Part shown: in pieces, positions 8,387 through 17,773 of the stretch
Layout: every line of letters begins with the position of its first letter
How positions within the stretch are numbered: the first letter of the stretch is position 1
Origin: Pseudomonas sp. CCI4.2
GTDB lineage: Bacteria > Pseudomonadota > Gammaproteobacteria > Pseudomonadales > Pseudomonadaceae
Direction of reading: 5' to 3'
Length of the DNA: 64,000 nt
NCBI RefSeq assembly: GCF_034350045.1
Contig: NZ_CP133781.1
Coordinates: 124,001 to 188,000, forward strand
Made by a program: the position numbers and the translations under genes
Notes under the pieces: generated by a model
Databases searched by the model: none
The model's input: only the letters and a program-made list of their open reading frames with translations
What the model was told of the DNA's origin: nothing

Positions 8387-10264
8387 ATGGAAGTCGTCAG
8401 AAAGCACCAGCAGTTCAAGTTGAGTCATGAATACAACGCAAGGATCAAGCGTATCTATCCTGAGCCGTCACTGCGTACACCCTTCGGTTCTGCCTGTGTC
8501 ACCGTTGAAGCCGGGACGCTTAGCCAGCCGCATCTACACCACGAACATGAAACGTTCATCATCGTTTCCGGTCATGGAGCATTTGTTCAGAACAACATTC
8601 GAAGCGACATCTCGGCCGGGGATGTTATTTATATCAAGCCTTTCAGCGAACATTACATTGAGGCCCATCCCCAGTCGCAAGTTGAGTTTATGACTATCTG
8701 GTGGGAAAACGCAGAATCACAATCCGAGTCCCGGACCACTCGCCAGATCCTGTTTACACCGCCACCGACACCTAACGGCGATCTGCACCTGGGGCATATT
8801 TCCGGGCCTTACATTTGCGCCGATATCATCAAGCGCTATCTACAGAGTCAGGGCACACCGGCCAGTTTGATTGTCGGTCTGGACAAGCACCAATCCTATG
8901 TTGACCTGAAGGCGCGGCAACAGGGTATTTCTGCTCGCGATGTCTATAAACAATTCAGTCGATCGATCCTGTGCACTTTCGATAATGCCGGTATCGGTTA
9001 CGACGACGTGCATGATTGCGACAGTCATTTTCACCTCGAATTCGTACACGACTTTATCCAGTGCCTACTGGCAAAAGACATTCTGCAGATCAAACCGCAG
9101 AACATCGCATGGTGTGCCGATTGCAGGATTGAAGTGTTTGACGCTTTTGCCCGGGGCGGCTGTCCCACCTGTCATGCGACCTCCAATGGGTGCATATGCG
9201 AAGACTGCGGCAGCCCCAATAACAGCTACAACCTGCACGATGTGTCGTGCAACTTGTGCGATGCGACGCCGACGCTGCAGCAAGGTAAAAAGGGTGTACT
9301 GGATCTCGGCCGATGTGCTGGCGATTTTGTACACGCCAGTTTTCAGGTCACCGCGCCACCGAAACTTGAAAAGTACCTGCTCAAGCAACAGGCGCTCGCG
9401 CAGGAAGATTATGTGGTGACGTTCCACAGTGAGTGGGGCGTGCCTTCAAGACATCCGCAACTGAGGGGACAATCCTATCTGGCCTGGATCGAAATGGCTG
9501 CGGGTTACCTGGCCGCAATTTACAAGAGTGTATTTGGCGAAGAAGTCAGTGATGTCGAACGAGCAATCGAACGCCTGAATGGCGCAGACTTTGAAATCAT
9601 TCACCTGATGGGTTTCGACAACTCGTTCTATTATGCCCATCTGTACCCACAGTTGCTTGCAGCGCTGGGGGTGCGGGCATTGAAGATAACGTTCGTAGTC
9701 AACGAGTTTTTGTTGTTGGATCAGTTGAAATTTTCCACAAGTCGCAACCACGCGATCTGGGCTAACGATGTGTTTACCTCGCCGGCAGCTGCAGACTGGT
9801 ACCGCTTTTACCTGTCGCTGAAAAGACCCGACGTTAACCGCGAAAACTATGATCGCAGTGAGTTTGAAAGCTTTCGTCAAAGCTCTTTGGCTGATCTGAC
9901 GCAGTTGCTCGCTATCCATCGACAGCGACTCGACGGGCAATTCGCGGGAGTCGTTCCGCAACCCGGATCCTGGACTCGGTTGCACCAGGAATACGACACG
10001 TTTTTCAATCGGCACAAGATCCATCTGGGCAACGCCCTCGCTGTACCCAACGGCTATGCCGTCAAACAATACGCCAGCTCGGTCAAGCAGTTACTTGATG
10101 TGGTAATCCGCTTTCAGCGAATGACCTCCAGCGATTTCGAGGATTCGGCTGATCACGGCGAACGGCGCACTAGCATGTACCTTGAGGCCCAAGCCATGGC
10201 ACTGTTGCGCCTGCACTTGGGCTGCATCATGCCGCAAGTGATTGGCGAGCTGGATCGCTTATGA
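8387..10264 (+). CDS. Cupin-MetRS-like fusion, predicted hydrazine synthetase
   Basis: A 625-aa two-domain protein. Residues 1-110 are a cupin with the metal motif G43...H49-L-H51...E55 and a second motif near H89. From about residue 120 a class I methionyl-tRNA-synthetase-like domain follows, with PPPTPNGDLHLGH (HIGH signature at 134-137), a zinc-knuckle insertion with four CxxC-like pairs (about 242-291), and KFSTS at 448-452 in place of KMSKS. The tRNA anticodon-binding features of true MetRS are not obvious. Fusions of this kind (Spb40, KtzT/PipS relatives, triacsin and formycin/pyrazofurin enzymes) join an N-hydroxylated lysine or ornithine to an aminoacyl adenylate and rearrange it to an N-N bond. 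The ATG has GGGAG six bases upstream. The second amino acid cannot be read from the sequence. Confidence 0.9.
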   Translation: MEVVRKHQQFKLSHEYNARIKRIYPEPSLRTPFGSACVTVEAGTLSQPHLHHEHETFIIVSGHGAFVQNNIRSDISAGDVIYIKPFSEHYIEAHPQSQVEFMTIWWENAESQSESRTTRQILFTPPPTPNGDLHLGHISGPYICADIIKRYLQSQGTPASLIVGLDKHQSYVDLKARQQGISARDVYKQFSRSILCTFDNAGIGYDDVHDCDSHFHLEFVHDFIQCLLAKDILQIKPQNIAWCADCRIEVFDAFARGGCPTCHATSNGCICEDCGSPNNSYNLHDVSCNLCDATPTLQQGKKGVLDLGRCAGDFVHASFQVTAPPKLEKYLLKQQALAQEDYVVTFHSEWGVPSRHPQLRGQSYLAWIEMAAGYLAAIYKSVFGEEVSDVERAIERLNGADFEIIHLMGFDNSFYYAHLYPQLLAALGVRALKITFVVNEFLLLDQLKFSTSRNHAIWANDVFTSPAAADWYRFYLSLKRPDVNRENYDRSEFESFRQSSLADLTQLLAIHRQRLDGQFAGVVPQPGSWTRLHQEYDTFFNRHKIHLGNALAVPNGYAVKQYASSVKQLLDVVIRFQRMTSSDFEDSADHGERRTSMYLEAQAMALLRLHLGCIMPQVIGELDRL

Positions 10265-11304
10265 GTTCAAGGGAGGTATCCAGCGGCTACGATTGGCTCG
10301 TCGTCGGTGCCGGTCTCGTCGGTCTGTGCACCGCACTGCACTTGGCAAGACGCAAACTGCGAGTTTGTGTCATCGAGCAAATGTCTCAGGTGACAAACGC
10401 CTCTACTGTATCAGGGGCCGGGATACGCTTTTTCGATCCTGATCCTGTTGTCAGCGCCCGAGTCATACAAAGCCACGATTTTTACTCGGAACTGGGTCTG
10501 GCTGACGATTTCCGTTCTTGCCCGAGTTATTACGGCTTCGGTGCGGCAGCCGCTGAGGGTTTGCTGGAAAGGGCCAGCGCGACGGGCCTGCGGGTGCTTT
10601 CGCGTGCGCACCTTCAGGCTCGCAGACCGCATATCCAATGGGAAGCAGTGGATTACGCCGTGGAAGATGAACACGCCGGCTTCAGAGATCCTCTGATCAC
10701 ATGGCATGCACTGCTGGCAGCATGTGAGCGGCTTGGGGTGAATTTCCGGTTCGGTCATCAGGTGCTGGCTTTCGAGGAAAATGCCGGTGCACGGCAATTG
10801 TTGACGCAAGTTGGGCGTTACGTGGCTCATGGGGTGATCTTTGCTACGGGTTACTGGACTCCTAACCTGCTCGAACGACTGGGACTGCCGGTTGTAGTGC
10901 GCAATCGAACCGTCACCGTTCATCGGCTTGCAGGCCATAACCTGGCGTGTCTGCCTTTTATTGTTGAACACGACAGCGGCTTCCATGCTCGTCCGACCGC
11001 GTGCGGCGAAATTCTATTTGGCGTTCCTCAGCTGGATTGGGACGTTGCCCCAGACAATCTGCCTGACCGCACCGACGCCCATCTGAACAAGGCTTTGGCG
11101 CATTTACAACGATACGCACCGGTGCCGCTTTTATTCTCCGGCGTGCGCACCACGCGCGCGGCAGACGCCTTTGCGTCAGTGGCTCTAGAAGCGAAAACCG
11201 CTTTGCCCGAACACACACATGTATTTGCTTTCGGCGAAGGAGCCGCTTTCAAGTACGCACCGGCCAGGACCTTGGCTTACATCAACTCAACACTGGGATC
11301 ATAG
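10261..11304 (+). CDS. FAD-dependent amino-acid oxidase-like protein (DAO family)
   Basis: A 347-aa DAO-fold flavoprotein. An N-terminal dinucleotide motif (VVGAGLVGLCTALHLARR, with a glutamate at the end of beta-2 in CVIEQ) is followed by the substrate domain and a C-terminal FAD contact (AFGEGAAFKYAPARTLA). It overlaps the hydrazine-synthetase gene by ATGA. In known lysine-derived hydrazine pathways a DAO-type oxidase acts after the synthetase and cleaves the N6-substituted lysine oxidatively, releasing a hydrazino acid such as hydrazinoacetic acid. That role is inferred here from family and adjacency; oxidation to a hydrazone is an alternative. Confidence 0.83.
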   Translation: MSSREVSSGYDWLVVGAGLVGLCTALHLARRKLRVCVIEQMSQVTNASTVSGAGIRFFDPDPVVSARVIQSHDFYSELGLADDFRSCPSYYGFGAAAAEGLLERASATGLRVLSRAHLQARRPHIQWEAVDYAVEDEHAGFRDPLITWHALLAACERLGVNFRFGHQVLAFEENAGARQLLTQVGRYVAHGVIFATGYWTPNLLERLGLPVVVRNRTVTVHRLAGHNLACLPFIVEHDSGFHARPTACGEILFGVPQLDWDVAPDNLPDRTDAHLNKALAHLQRYAPVPLLFSGVRTTRAADAFASVALEAKTALPEHTHVFAFGEGAAFKYAPARTLAYINSTLGS

Positions 11305-11306
11305 AT

Positions 11307-12446
11307 ATGCTGAATCAGGGAACGATTGATTTTCGCGGTAAATTGCCAAGTTCCGAAGCTTTGGTGCACACCCTGGTTAATGGCTACATGTTGTCTGCCT
11401 CGTTATTCGGTTGCGTAGAGGTGGATCTGTTCAGTCATCTGGATGTGACATCAGGGACCGCAATCAGTGAACTGGCTGACGCGTGCCTGCTCAGTGCGTC
11501 GCAAGTCCAGAAACTGGTGTCATTCGGTTTGTCGGTGGGATTGATCATTCAGCGGGATGAACAGTTTTTCAACTCAAGTGATGCGCAGAAACTGCTATCC
11601 CGCCACAGCGCGCACAATATGTGCTCGGCGGTAGAGCATCATAGCCGTCATGTCTATCCATTATTCGGACAGCTTGCCGATTCGCTCCAAAGTGGCAAGC
11701 CAATCTCTGATCGCCTGCACCTGTCCTCAGCGCAAAGCAATACCGATGAGTTCTATGCCGAGTTGGATAAAAGCGAGAACGACTTCGGTGTGTTTATGGC
11801 GGCCATGAACACGTTCAGCACTGGCGCGGGAACACGTATTGCCGACGCGCTAAGCACGAGAGTCGGTTCTGCGGCTGCGTTGCGCATACTTGATCTGGGC
11901 GGCGGCGGTGGGCAGGTTTCTATTGAGATCGCACAGGCGATCCCGCAGGCGCAGATCACACTGATTGATCTGGAAAAAGCCACGCGTTTCGCGCGCGCGG
12001 AAGTTGATCGCAACGGATTGGGTGATCGAATTTTATGCCGACCAGGGGATATTTTCTCTCGTTTACCACTGGCTGAGGCTGACTTTGATGTGGTGGTGAT
12101 TTCCGCTGTATTGGGAGATTGGAGTCATGATTACCAAGTCACACTGTTGGCCAATGCCCACCATCATCTCAAATCAGGAGGTTGCCTCGTGGTCAGTGAA
12201 ACCTTGCTGGACGACGATCTGGCCGGGCCAATTCTGCCGGCGCTTATGAGTCTCTATGTACAAATCCTGACCGAAGGCGGACAGAATTTCACCGCACGTT
12301 CTCTGGTGGCGCTGCTGTCTGGCAACCAGTTCAATCACATCGAGGTGCAGCTTAATCGTGCACATGGCTGTCGCGATACTGTGCTTGCCAGCAAGGCACC
12401 GGGAGCCGCTGCTCTAGCATCGGCAGCCCACGCTGATAAGGTGTAG
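11307..12446 (+). CDS. SAM-dependent O-methyltransferase (class I, plant-COMT-like)
   Basis: A 379-aa methyltransferase with an N-terminal winged-helix dimerisation domain (about residues 15-110) and a Rossmann SAM domain. Motif I is ILDLGGGGGQVS (about 194-205), followed by an acidic LIDLEKA and a later DVVVISAVLGDWSHD segment. This is the layout of the O-methyltransferase 2 (PF00891) family found in many polyketide and amino-acid-derived pathways. The gene begins two bases after the FAD oxidase stop and is the last gene of the operon. Methyl acceptor unknown: oxygen is typical for the family, but N-methylation of a hydrazine is conceivable. Confidence 0.85.
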   Translation: MLNQGTIDFRGKLPSSEALVHTLVNGYMLSASLFGCVEVDLFSHLDVTSGTAISELADACLLSASQVQKLVSFGLSVGLIIQRDEQFFNSSDAQKLLSRHSAHNMCSAVEHHSRHVYPLFGQLADSLQSGKPISDRLHLSSAQSNTDEFYAELDKSENDFGVFMAAMNTFSTGAGTRIADALSTRVGSAAALRILDLGGGGGQVSIEIAQAIPQAQITLIDLEKATRFARAEVDRNGLGDRILCRPGDIFSRLPLAEADFDVVVISAVLGDWSHDYQVTLLANAHHHLKSGGCLVVSETLLDDDLAGPILPALMSLYVQILTEGGQNFTARSLVALLSGNQFNHIEVQLNRAHGCRDTVLASKAPGAAALASAAHADKV

Positions 12447-12497
12447 CCGTATTTAAAAGTTGATGCTTTCCTGTAAGTGCCCTGATTGCATCAAGTA

Positions 12498-12522
12498 GGA
12501 GGCGGATTCACATCCGCCCTCC
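12498..12522 (+). terminator. GC-rich hairpin after the biosynthetic operon
   Basis: GGAGGCGGAT and ATCCGCCCTCC form a stem with one bulged C and a TCAC loop, 52 nt after the methyltransferase stop. There is no proper T-tract, so it may be a REP-type element rather than a terminator. Confidence 0.35.
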
Positions 12523-12698
12523 CCTTCTACTTGCCTGCGAAAAGACCCAGTCCCATAAAAGCCAAGGCAATGCTGGCACATTGCATCAAACAGGTTGTCC
12601 TCGCGGTATGCCTGGAAACCGCGTCGCTCTCCCTTCGCGAACAAGTTCGCTACCACTGAATCTGCATTTATTTGCAAGATTGGGCATGGCTTCGTTCC

Positions 12699-12759
12699 TG
12701 TACTGAAACCAGTACAACGGAACGATTTCGCTACACATGGCTGTACACCCACCGTATGC
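12699..12759 (+). promoter_or_regulatory. Tandem 18-bp palindromes, candidate GcsR-binding sites
   Basis: Three adjacent 18-bp elements of the form 7 bp-N4-7 bp. 12699-12716 is TGTACTG-N4-CAGTACA (perfect). 12718-12735 is CGGAACG-N4-CGCTACA. 12742-12759 is a weaker TGTACAC-N4-CGTATGC. TyrR-family proteins bind TGTA-N10-TACA-like palindromes, and GcsR of P. aeruginosa is known to bind 18-bp tandem repeats upstream of its gcv operon. The array lies about 120-180 bp upstream of the sigma-54 promoter, a normal enhancer distance. Confidence 0.6.
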
Positions 12760-12799
12760 AAGGCTCTGATCCCGTAAATATTTTAGACGGGGCAGTCAC

Positions 12800-12817
12800 T
12801 GTAGCGATTTCGCTACA
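12800..12817 (+). promoter_or_regulatory. Additional perfect 18-bp palindrome upstream of gcvH
   Basis: TGTAGCG-ATTT-CGCTACA has perfect 7-bp arms and shares its right half-site (CGCTACA) and ATTT core with the element at 12718-12735. It lies 65 bp upstream of the -24 element. Probably a fourth GcsR-type site. Confidence 0.55.
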
Positions 12818-12881
12818 AAGCTAAATACAGGGTCCTACGTAGAACCCCCTAAATCATTGATTTAAAACGTATATCCAACAT

Positions 12882-12897
12882 TGGCCGCAAAATTGCT
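12882..12897 (+). promoter_or_regulatory. Sigma-54 (RpoN) promoter of the gcv operon
   Basis: TGGCCGC-N4-TTGCT. The GG (-24) and GC (-12) are exactly 12 bp apart, as in the consensus TGGCACG-N4-TTGCW. It lies 59 bp before the gcvH start codon and downstream of the palindrome array, as expected for GcsR-activated transcription. Confidence 0.72.
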
Positions 12898-12955
12898 ATG
12901 AACTCGCCATTACGCTCGTGCCAGTCACGAGCTTTTGCGCCTTTGAGGAGTTTTT

Positions 12956-13339
12956 ATGAGCGAGTTGCGATTCACGGTTGATCACGAATGGTTACGTGCC
13001 GAAGCAGATGGCAGCGTCACTGTCGGCATTACCCCCTACGCGCAAGAATCGCTGGGCGACGTGGTGTACGTGCAACTCCCGGAACTGCAGGCTTACACTC
13101 AACACGCTGAGGTCTCGGTGGTGGAGTCGGTCAAAGCCGCCAGCAGCATCAATATGCCGCTCAATGGCGAAGTGGTGGAAGTAAACACCGTCCTCGATGC
13201 GACCCCTGAGCTGGTTAACCAAGACGCGTCGGGCGCGGGCTGGTTCTTTCGCTTTATCCCGCAAGACGCTGACGCCATTAATGCCTTGCTCGATCAGGGC
13301 GCCTACGACCGCCTGATCAAAGCCAACGCCGACGCCTGA
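12956..13339 (+). CDS. gcvH: Glycine cleavage system H protein
   Basis: A 127-aa lipoyl carrier of the glycine cleavage complex. It shuttles the methylamine intermediate between the P, T and L proteins. The lipoylation site is K60 in VVESVKAAS, and the N-terminal FTVDHEWLR and ITPYAQESLGDVVYVQLP segments are typical. Length matches the family. Ribosome site GAGGAG lies before the ATG. It is the first gene of the gcvH-gcvP-sdaA-gcvT operon, nine bases from gcvP, and sits just behind the sigma-54 promoter. Confidence 0.96.
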   Translation: MSELRFTVDHEWLRAEADGSVTVGITPYAQESLGDVVYVQLPELQAYTQHAEVSVVESVKAASSINMPLNGEVVEVNTVLDATPELVNQDASGAGWFFRFIPQDADAINALLDQGAYDRLIKANADA

Positions 13340-13348
13340 GGAATAGCC

Positions 13349-16213
13349 ATGACTGATCGTATCGAGTTGAGCACCGCCAACGAATTTGTCGCGCGCCACA
13401 TCGGCCCGCGTCCGGCTGACGAAAAAGCCATGCTCACCACCCTGGGCTTCGACTCCTTGGAAGCGCTGAGCGCCGCCGTCATCCCAGAAAGCATTAAAGG
13501 CACCAGCGTCCTCGACATGGGCCCAGGTCAAAGCGAAGCAGATGCACTGGCTTCGATCAAAGTCATCGCCGGCAAAAACCAGCTGTTCAAGACCTACATC
13601 GGCCAAGGCTATTACAACACCCACACCCCGGCGCCGATCCTGCGCAACCTGCTGGAAAATCCGGCCTGGTACACCGCTTACACGCCGTATCAACCAGAGA
13701 TTTCCCAAGGCCGTCTGGAGTCGTTGCTTAATTATCAGACCCTGATCAGCGACCTGACCGGGCTGCCGATATCCAATGCCTCGTTGCTCGATGAAGCCAC
13801 CGCCGCCGCCGAAGCCATGACCTTCTGCAAACGCTTGAGCAAGAACAAGAGCAGCCACCTGTTCTTCGCCTCCAGCCATTGCCACCCACAGACCCTGGAC
13901 GTGCTGCGCACCCGTGCCGAACCACTGGGCATCACGGTGGTGGTCGCCGATGAAAGCGAACTGACCGAGGTCGGTGAGTATTTCGGCGCGCTGCTGCAAT
14001 ACCCCGCCAGCAATGGCGATGTGTTCGATTACCGCGAACTTGTAGAGCGCTTCCACGCTGCCCACGCACTGGTTGCGGTCGCAGCTGACCTGTTGGCCCT
14101 GACGTTGCTGACCCCGCCGGGAGAGTTTGGCGCAGACGTGGCCATCGGTAGCGCACAACGTTTCGGCGTCCCGCTGGGCTTCGGTGGCCCGCACGCGGCT
14201 TACTTCTCTACCCGCGACGCCTTCAAACGCGACATGCCTGGCCGTTTGGTCGGTGTGTCCGTTGATCGCCACGGCAAGTCTGCGTTGCGTCTGGCCATGC
14301 AAACCCGCGAACAACATATTCGCCGTGAGAAGGCCACCAGCAACATCTGCACCGCTCAGGTATTGCTGGCCAATATCGCCAGCATGTACGCCGTGTACCA
14401 CGGTCCTCGTGGCTTGACGCAAATCGCCAAGCGCACGCATCAGTTGACCGCAATTTTCGCCCAAGGCTTGAGCCAATTAGGCTTGAACGTTGAGCAAGCG
14501 TTCTTTTTCGACAGCCTGACCCTGGTCACTGGCGCCGATACCGCGACCCTGCACGCCAAAGCCCGCGCACAACAAATCAACCTGCGTGAAATCGACGCCC
14601 AGCGCCTTGGCCTGTCGTTCGACGAAACCATCCAACAGGCTGACATTGAAGAGTTGTGGCTGGTATTTGCTGCCGATGGACAACGCCTGCCGGACTTCAA
14701 TGCACTGGCCGCCAGTGTCGAATCGAAGCTGCCTGCCGCGCTGTTGCGCCAGTCGCCGATCCTCAGCCACCCGGTGTTCAACCGTTATCACTCCGAAACC
14801 GAGTTGATGCGCTACCTGCGCAAACTGGCCGACAAGGACCTTGCGCTGGACCGCACCATGATCCCGCTGGGCTCGTGCACCATGAAGCTCAACGCCGCCA
14901 GCGAAATGATTCCGATCACCTGGGCCGAGTTCGGCAATCTGCACCCGTTCGCCCCTGCCGAGCAAAGCCTGGGTTATCAGCAATTGACCGACGAACTGGA
15001 AGCGATGCTCTGCGCCGCCACCGGTTATGACGCGATTTCGCTGCAACCGAACGCCGGTTCTCAAGGTGAATACGCTGGCCTGCTGGCCATTCGTGCTTAC
15101 CACCAGAGCCGTGGCGACGAGCGCCGCGACATCTGCCTGATCCCATCTTCTGCCCACGGCACCAACCCAGCGACCGCCAACATGGCCGGTATGCGAGTAG
15201 TCGTAACCGCCTGCGATGCACGCGGTAACGTCGACATCGAAGACCTTCGCGCTAAAGCCACTGAGCACCGCGAACACCTCGCCGCGCTAATGATCACTTA
15301 CCCGTCGACCCATGGCGTGTTCGAAGAAGGCATTCGCGAAATCTGCGGCATCGTTCACGATAACGGCGGTCAGGTATACATCGACGGCGCCAACATGAAC
15401 GCGATGGTTGGCCTCTGCGCGCCGGGCAAATTCGGGGGCGACGTGTCGCACCTGAACCTGCACAAAACTTTCTGCATTCCCCACGGCGGTGGCGGTCCAG
15501 GCGTTGGCCCGATTGGCGTGAAATCGCACCTTGCCCCGTTTCTTCCGGGCCACGCCACGATGGAGCGCAAGGTGGGCGCGGTCTGCGCGGCACCGTTCGG
15601 CAGCGCAAGCATTTTGCCGATTACCTGGATGTACATCCGCATGATGGGTGGGGCTGGCCTCAAGCGTGCTTCGCAGTTGGCGATTCTCAATGCCAACTAC
15701 ATATCGCGACGCCTGGAAGAGCATTACCCCGTGCTGTACACCGGCAGCAATGGTCTGGTGGCACACGAATGCATCCTCGATCTGCGTCCCTTGAAAGACA
15801 GCAGCGGCATCAGCGTTGATGACGTCGCCAAGCGCCTGATCGACTTCGGCTTCCACGCACCCACCATGTCGTTCCCGGTGGCCGGTACCTTGATGATTGA
15901 GCCGACCGAAAGCGAATCCAAGGAAGAACTGGACCGTTTCTGCGACGCCATGATCTGCATCCGCGAAGAGATTCGCGCAGTGGAAAGCGGCGCGCTGGAC
16001 AAGGAAGACAACCCGCTGAAAAACGCACCGCACACCGCGGCCGAAATCGTTGGCGAGTGGACTCACCCCTATAGCCGTGAACAAGCGGTGTACCCGGTGG
16101 CTTCGTTGATCGACGGCAAATACTGGCCGCCAGTGGGTCGCGTCGACAACGTGTTTGGTGATCGCAACTTGATCTGCGCGTGCCCATCGATTGAGAGCTA
16201 TCAAGAGGCTTGA
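13349..16213 (+). CDS. gcvP: Glycine dehydrogenase (decarboxylating), P protein
   Basis: A 954-aa PLP enzyme that decarboxylates glycine and transfers the aminomethyl group to GcvH. It is the long, fused form: an N-terminal half ([14 protein letters not shown] onward) and a C-terminal catalytic half with the PLP lysine K706 in [18 protein letters not shown]. Motifs such as [12 protein letters not shown] and SAHGTNPA are present. Nine bases separate it from gcvH. Together with gcvT it breaks glycine down to CO2, NH3 and 5,10-methylene-THF. Confidence 0.97.
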   Translation: MTDRIELSTANEFVARHIGPRPADEKAMLTTLGFDSLEALSAAVIPESIKGTSVLDMGPGQSEADALASIKVIAGKNQLFKTYIGQGYYNTHTPAPILRNLLENPAWYTAYTPYQPEISQGRLESLLNYQTLISDLTGLPISNASLLDEATAAAEAMTFCKRLSKNKSSHLFFASSHCHPQTLDVLRTRAEPLGITVVVADESELTEVGEYFGALLQYPASNGDVFDYRELVERFHAAHALVAVAADLLALTLLTPPGEFGADVAIGSAQRFGVPLGFGGPHAAYFSTRDAFKRDMPGRLVGVSVDRHGKSALRLAMQTREQHIRREKATSNICTAQVLLANIASMYAVYHGPRGLTQIAKRTHQLTAIFAQGLSQLGLNVEQAFFFDSLTLVTGADTATLHAKARAQQINLREIDAQRLGLSFDETIQQADIEELWLVFAADGQRLPDFNALAASVESKLPAALLRQSPILSHPVFNRYHSETELMRYLRKLADKDLALDRTMIPLGSCTMKLNAASEMIPITWAEFGNLHPFAPAEQSLGYQQLTDELEAMLCAATGYDAISLQPNAGSQGEYAGLLAIRAYHQSRGDERRDICLIPSSAHGTNPATANMAGMRVVVTACDARGNVDIEDLRAKATEHREHLAALMITYPSTHGVFEEGIREICGIVHDNGGQVYIDGANMNAMVGLCAPGKFGGDVSHLNLHKTFCIPHGGGGPGVGPIGVKSHLAPFLPGHATMERKVGAVCAAPFGSASILPITWMYIRMMGGAGLKRASQLAILNANYISRRLEEHYPVLYTGSNGLVAHECILDLRPLKDSSGISVDDVAKRLIDFGFHAPTMSFPVAGTLMIEPTESESKEELDRFCDAMICIREEIRAVESGALDKEDNPLKNAPHTAAEIVGEWTHPYSREQAVYPVASLIDGKYWPPVGRVDNVFGDRNLICACPSIESYQEA

Positions 16214-16325
16214 TATAGACGGGGCGTACTGTGGCGGTGTGTCTGGCACACCGCCTTCGCGAATGGCTTAACGCGGTACGTCTGGATAACCGCATTTAAA
16301 ACAACAAAAAATACCGGAGTGCACC

Positions 16326-17702
16326 ATGTCACTGAGCGTGTTTGACCTGTTCAAGATCGGCATCGGACCCTCCAGCTCGCACACTGTTGGCCCAATGCGC
16401 GCGGCTGCTCGGTTTGCCGAAGGTCTGCGTCGCGACGACGTGTTAACCAGCACGGCCAGCATCAAGGTCGAGCTGTATGGTTCGCTGGGCGCTACCGGCA
16501 AGGGCCATGGCAGTGATAAAGCGGTATTGCTGGGCCTGGAAGGCGAGCACCCGGACACGGTCAATACCGAAACCGTCGCCGAGCGACTGCAACAGATCCG
16601 TGGCAGTGAACGCTTGAATCTGCTGGGTGAACACAGTATTGCGTTCAATGAAAAACTACACCTGGCGATGATCCGCAAACCCTTGGCGTTCCATCCCAAC
16701 GGCATGATTTTCCGTGCCTTCGATGCCGCTGGATTGCAGATCCGTAGTCGCGAATATTATTCAGTCGGCGGCGGTTTTGTCGTCGATGAAGACGCCGCCG
16801 GCGCAGACCGCATTGTCGAAGACAGCACGCCGCTGACCTTCCCCTTCAAAAGCGCCAAAGCGTTACTCAGCCATTGCACCACCCATGGGTTGTCCATTAG
16901 CGAAGTAATGCTACTCAATGAATCCGCTTGGCGCCCGGAAGCAGAAACCCGCAGCGGTCTGCTGAAGATTTGGCAAGTCATGCAGGACTGCGTCACCGCA
17001 GGCTGCCGTAACGAAGGCATTTTACCGGGCGGCTTGAAGGTCAAGCGCCGCGCTGCCGCCCTGCACCGCCAGCTGTGCCAGCACCCTGAAGCCGCGCTAC
17101 GCGATGCGCTGTCAGTGTTGGACTGGGTGAACCTGTACGCGTTGGCGGTCAACGAAGAAAACGCCAATGGCGGCCGCGTCGTCACTGCGCCCACCAACGG
17201 CGCGGCAGGGATTATTCCAGCGGTGCTGCATTACTACATGCGTTTTATTACTGGGGCCAACGAAGACGGCGTCGTGCGTTTTCTGCTCACGGCAGCCGCC
17301 ATCGGTATTCTCTACAAGGAGAACGCATCGATCTCTGGGGCTGAAGTGGGGTGTCAAGGCGAAGTCGGCGTAGCCTGTTCCATGGCGGCTGGCGCGTTGT
17401 GCGAAGTCTTGGGCGGTAACGTTCAACAAGTGGAAAACGCTGCCGAAATCGGCATGGAACATAACCTCGGCCTGACCTGCGACCCGATTGGCGGACTGGT
17501 GCAAGTGCCGTGCATCGAGCGCAACGCCATGGGTTCGGTCAAGGCCATCAATGCCGTGCGCATGGCGCTGCGTGGCGACGGTCAGCACTTTGTGTCCCTC
17601 GACAAAGTGATCCGCACCATGCGCCAGACCGGCGCTGACATGAAGAGCAAATACAAGGAAACAGCCCGAGGCGGGCTGGCCGTGAACATTATCGAGTGCT
17701 GA
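16326..17702 (+). CDS. sdaA: L-serine ammonia-lyase (iron-sulfur)
   Basis: A 458-aa single-chain L-serine dehydratase that converts serine to pyruvate and ammonia using a 4Fe-4S cluster. The N-terminal [16 protein letters not shown] motif and the cysteine-bearing segments [16 protein letters not shown] and [18 protein letters not shown] are present, and length matches SdaA. It sits between gcvP and gcvT, so serine formed from glycine can be fed to pyruvate. The 112-nt gap before it holds a GC-rich inverted repeat (GGCGGTGTG / CACACCGCC). P. aeruginosa has a glyA copy in this operon; none is present here. Confidence 0.95.
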   Translation: MSLSVFDLFKIGIGPSSSHTVGPMRAAARFAEGLRRDDVLTSTASIKVELYGSLGATGKGHGSDKAVLLGLEGEHPDTVNTETVAERLQQIRGSERLNLLGEHSIAFNEKLHLAMIRKPLAFHPNGMIFRAFDAAGLQIRSREYYSVGGGFVVDEDAAGADRIVEDSTPLTFPFKSAKALLSHCTTHGLSISEVMLLNESAWRPEAETRSGLLKIWQVMQDCVTAGCRNEGILPGGLKVKRRAAALHRQLCQHPEAALRDALSVLDWVNLYALAVNEENANGGRVVTAPTNGAAGIIPAVLHYYMRFITGANEDGVVRFLLTAAAIGILYKENASISGAEVGCQGEVGVACSMAAGALCEVLGGNVQQVENAAEIGMEHNLGLTCDPIGGLVQVPCIERNAMGSVKAINAVRMALRGDGQHFVSLDKVIRTMRQTGADMKSKYKETARGGLAVNIIEC

Positions 17703-17773
17703 CATTTCAGCCTCATGCCATCCACTGGAATTGTCGCTATTTAGACGAGTCTGGAAAATCTTAGGAGTCATCA

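Noticed and set aside
8387..10264. A second methionyl-tRNA synthetase
   Set aside because: The N-terminal cupin, the altered KFSTS in place of KMSKS, the operon context and the next-door N-hydroxylase point to a hydrazine synthetase rather than a tRNA-charging enzyme.
12447..12955. Glycine riboswitch in front of gcvH
   Set aside because: No tandem aptamer-like structure was seen, and a sigma-54 promoter with palindromes 59 bp from gcvH leaves little room for one.
12992..15277. Long open frames on the minus strand across gcvH and gcvP (494 and 266 codons)
   Set aside because: They are antisense to firmly identified genes, have low-complexity Gly/Ala/Gln/Val-rich composition and no recognisable domain; a common effect of GC-rich codon use.
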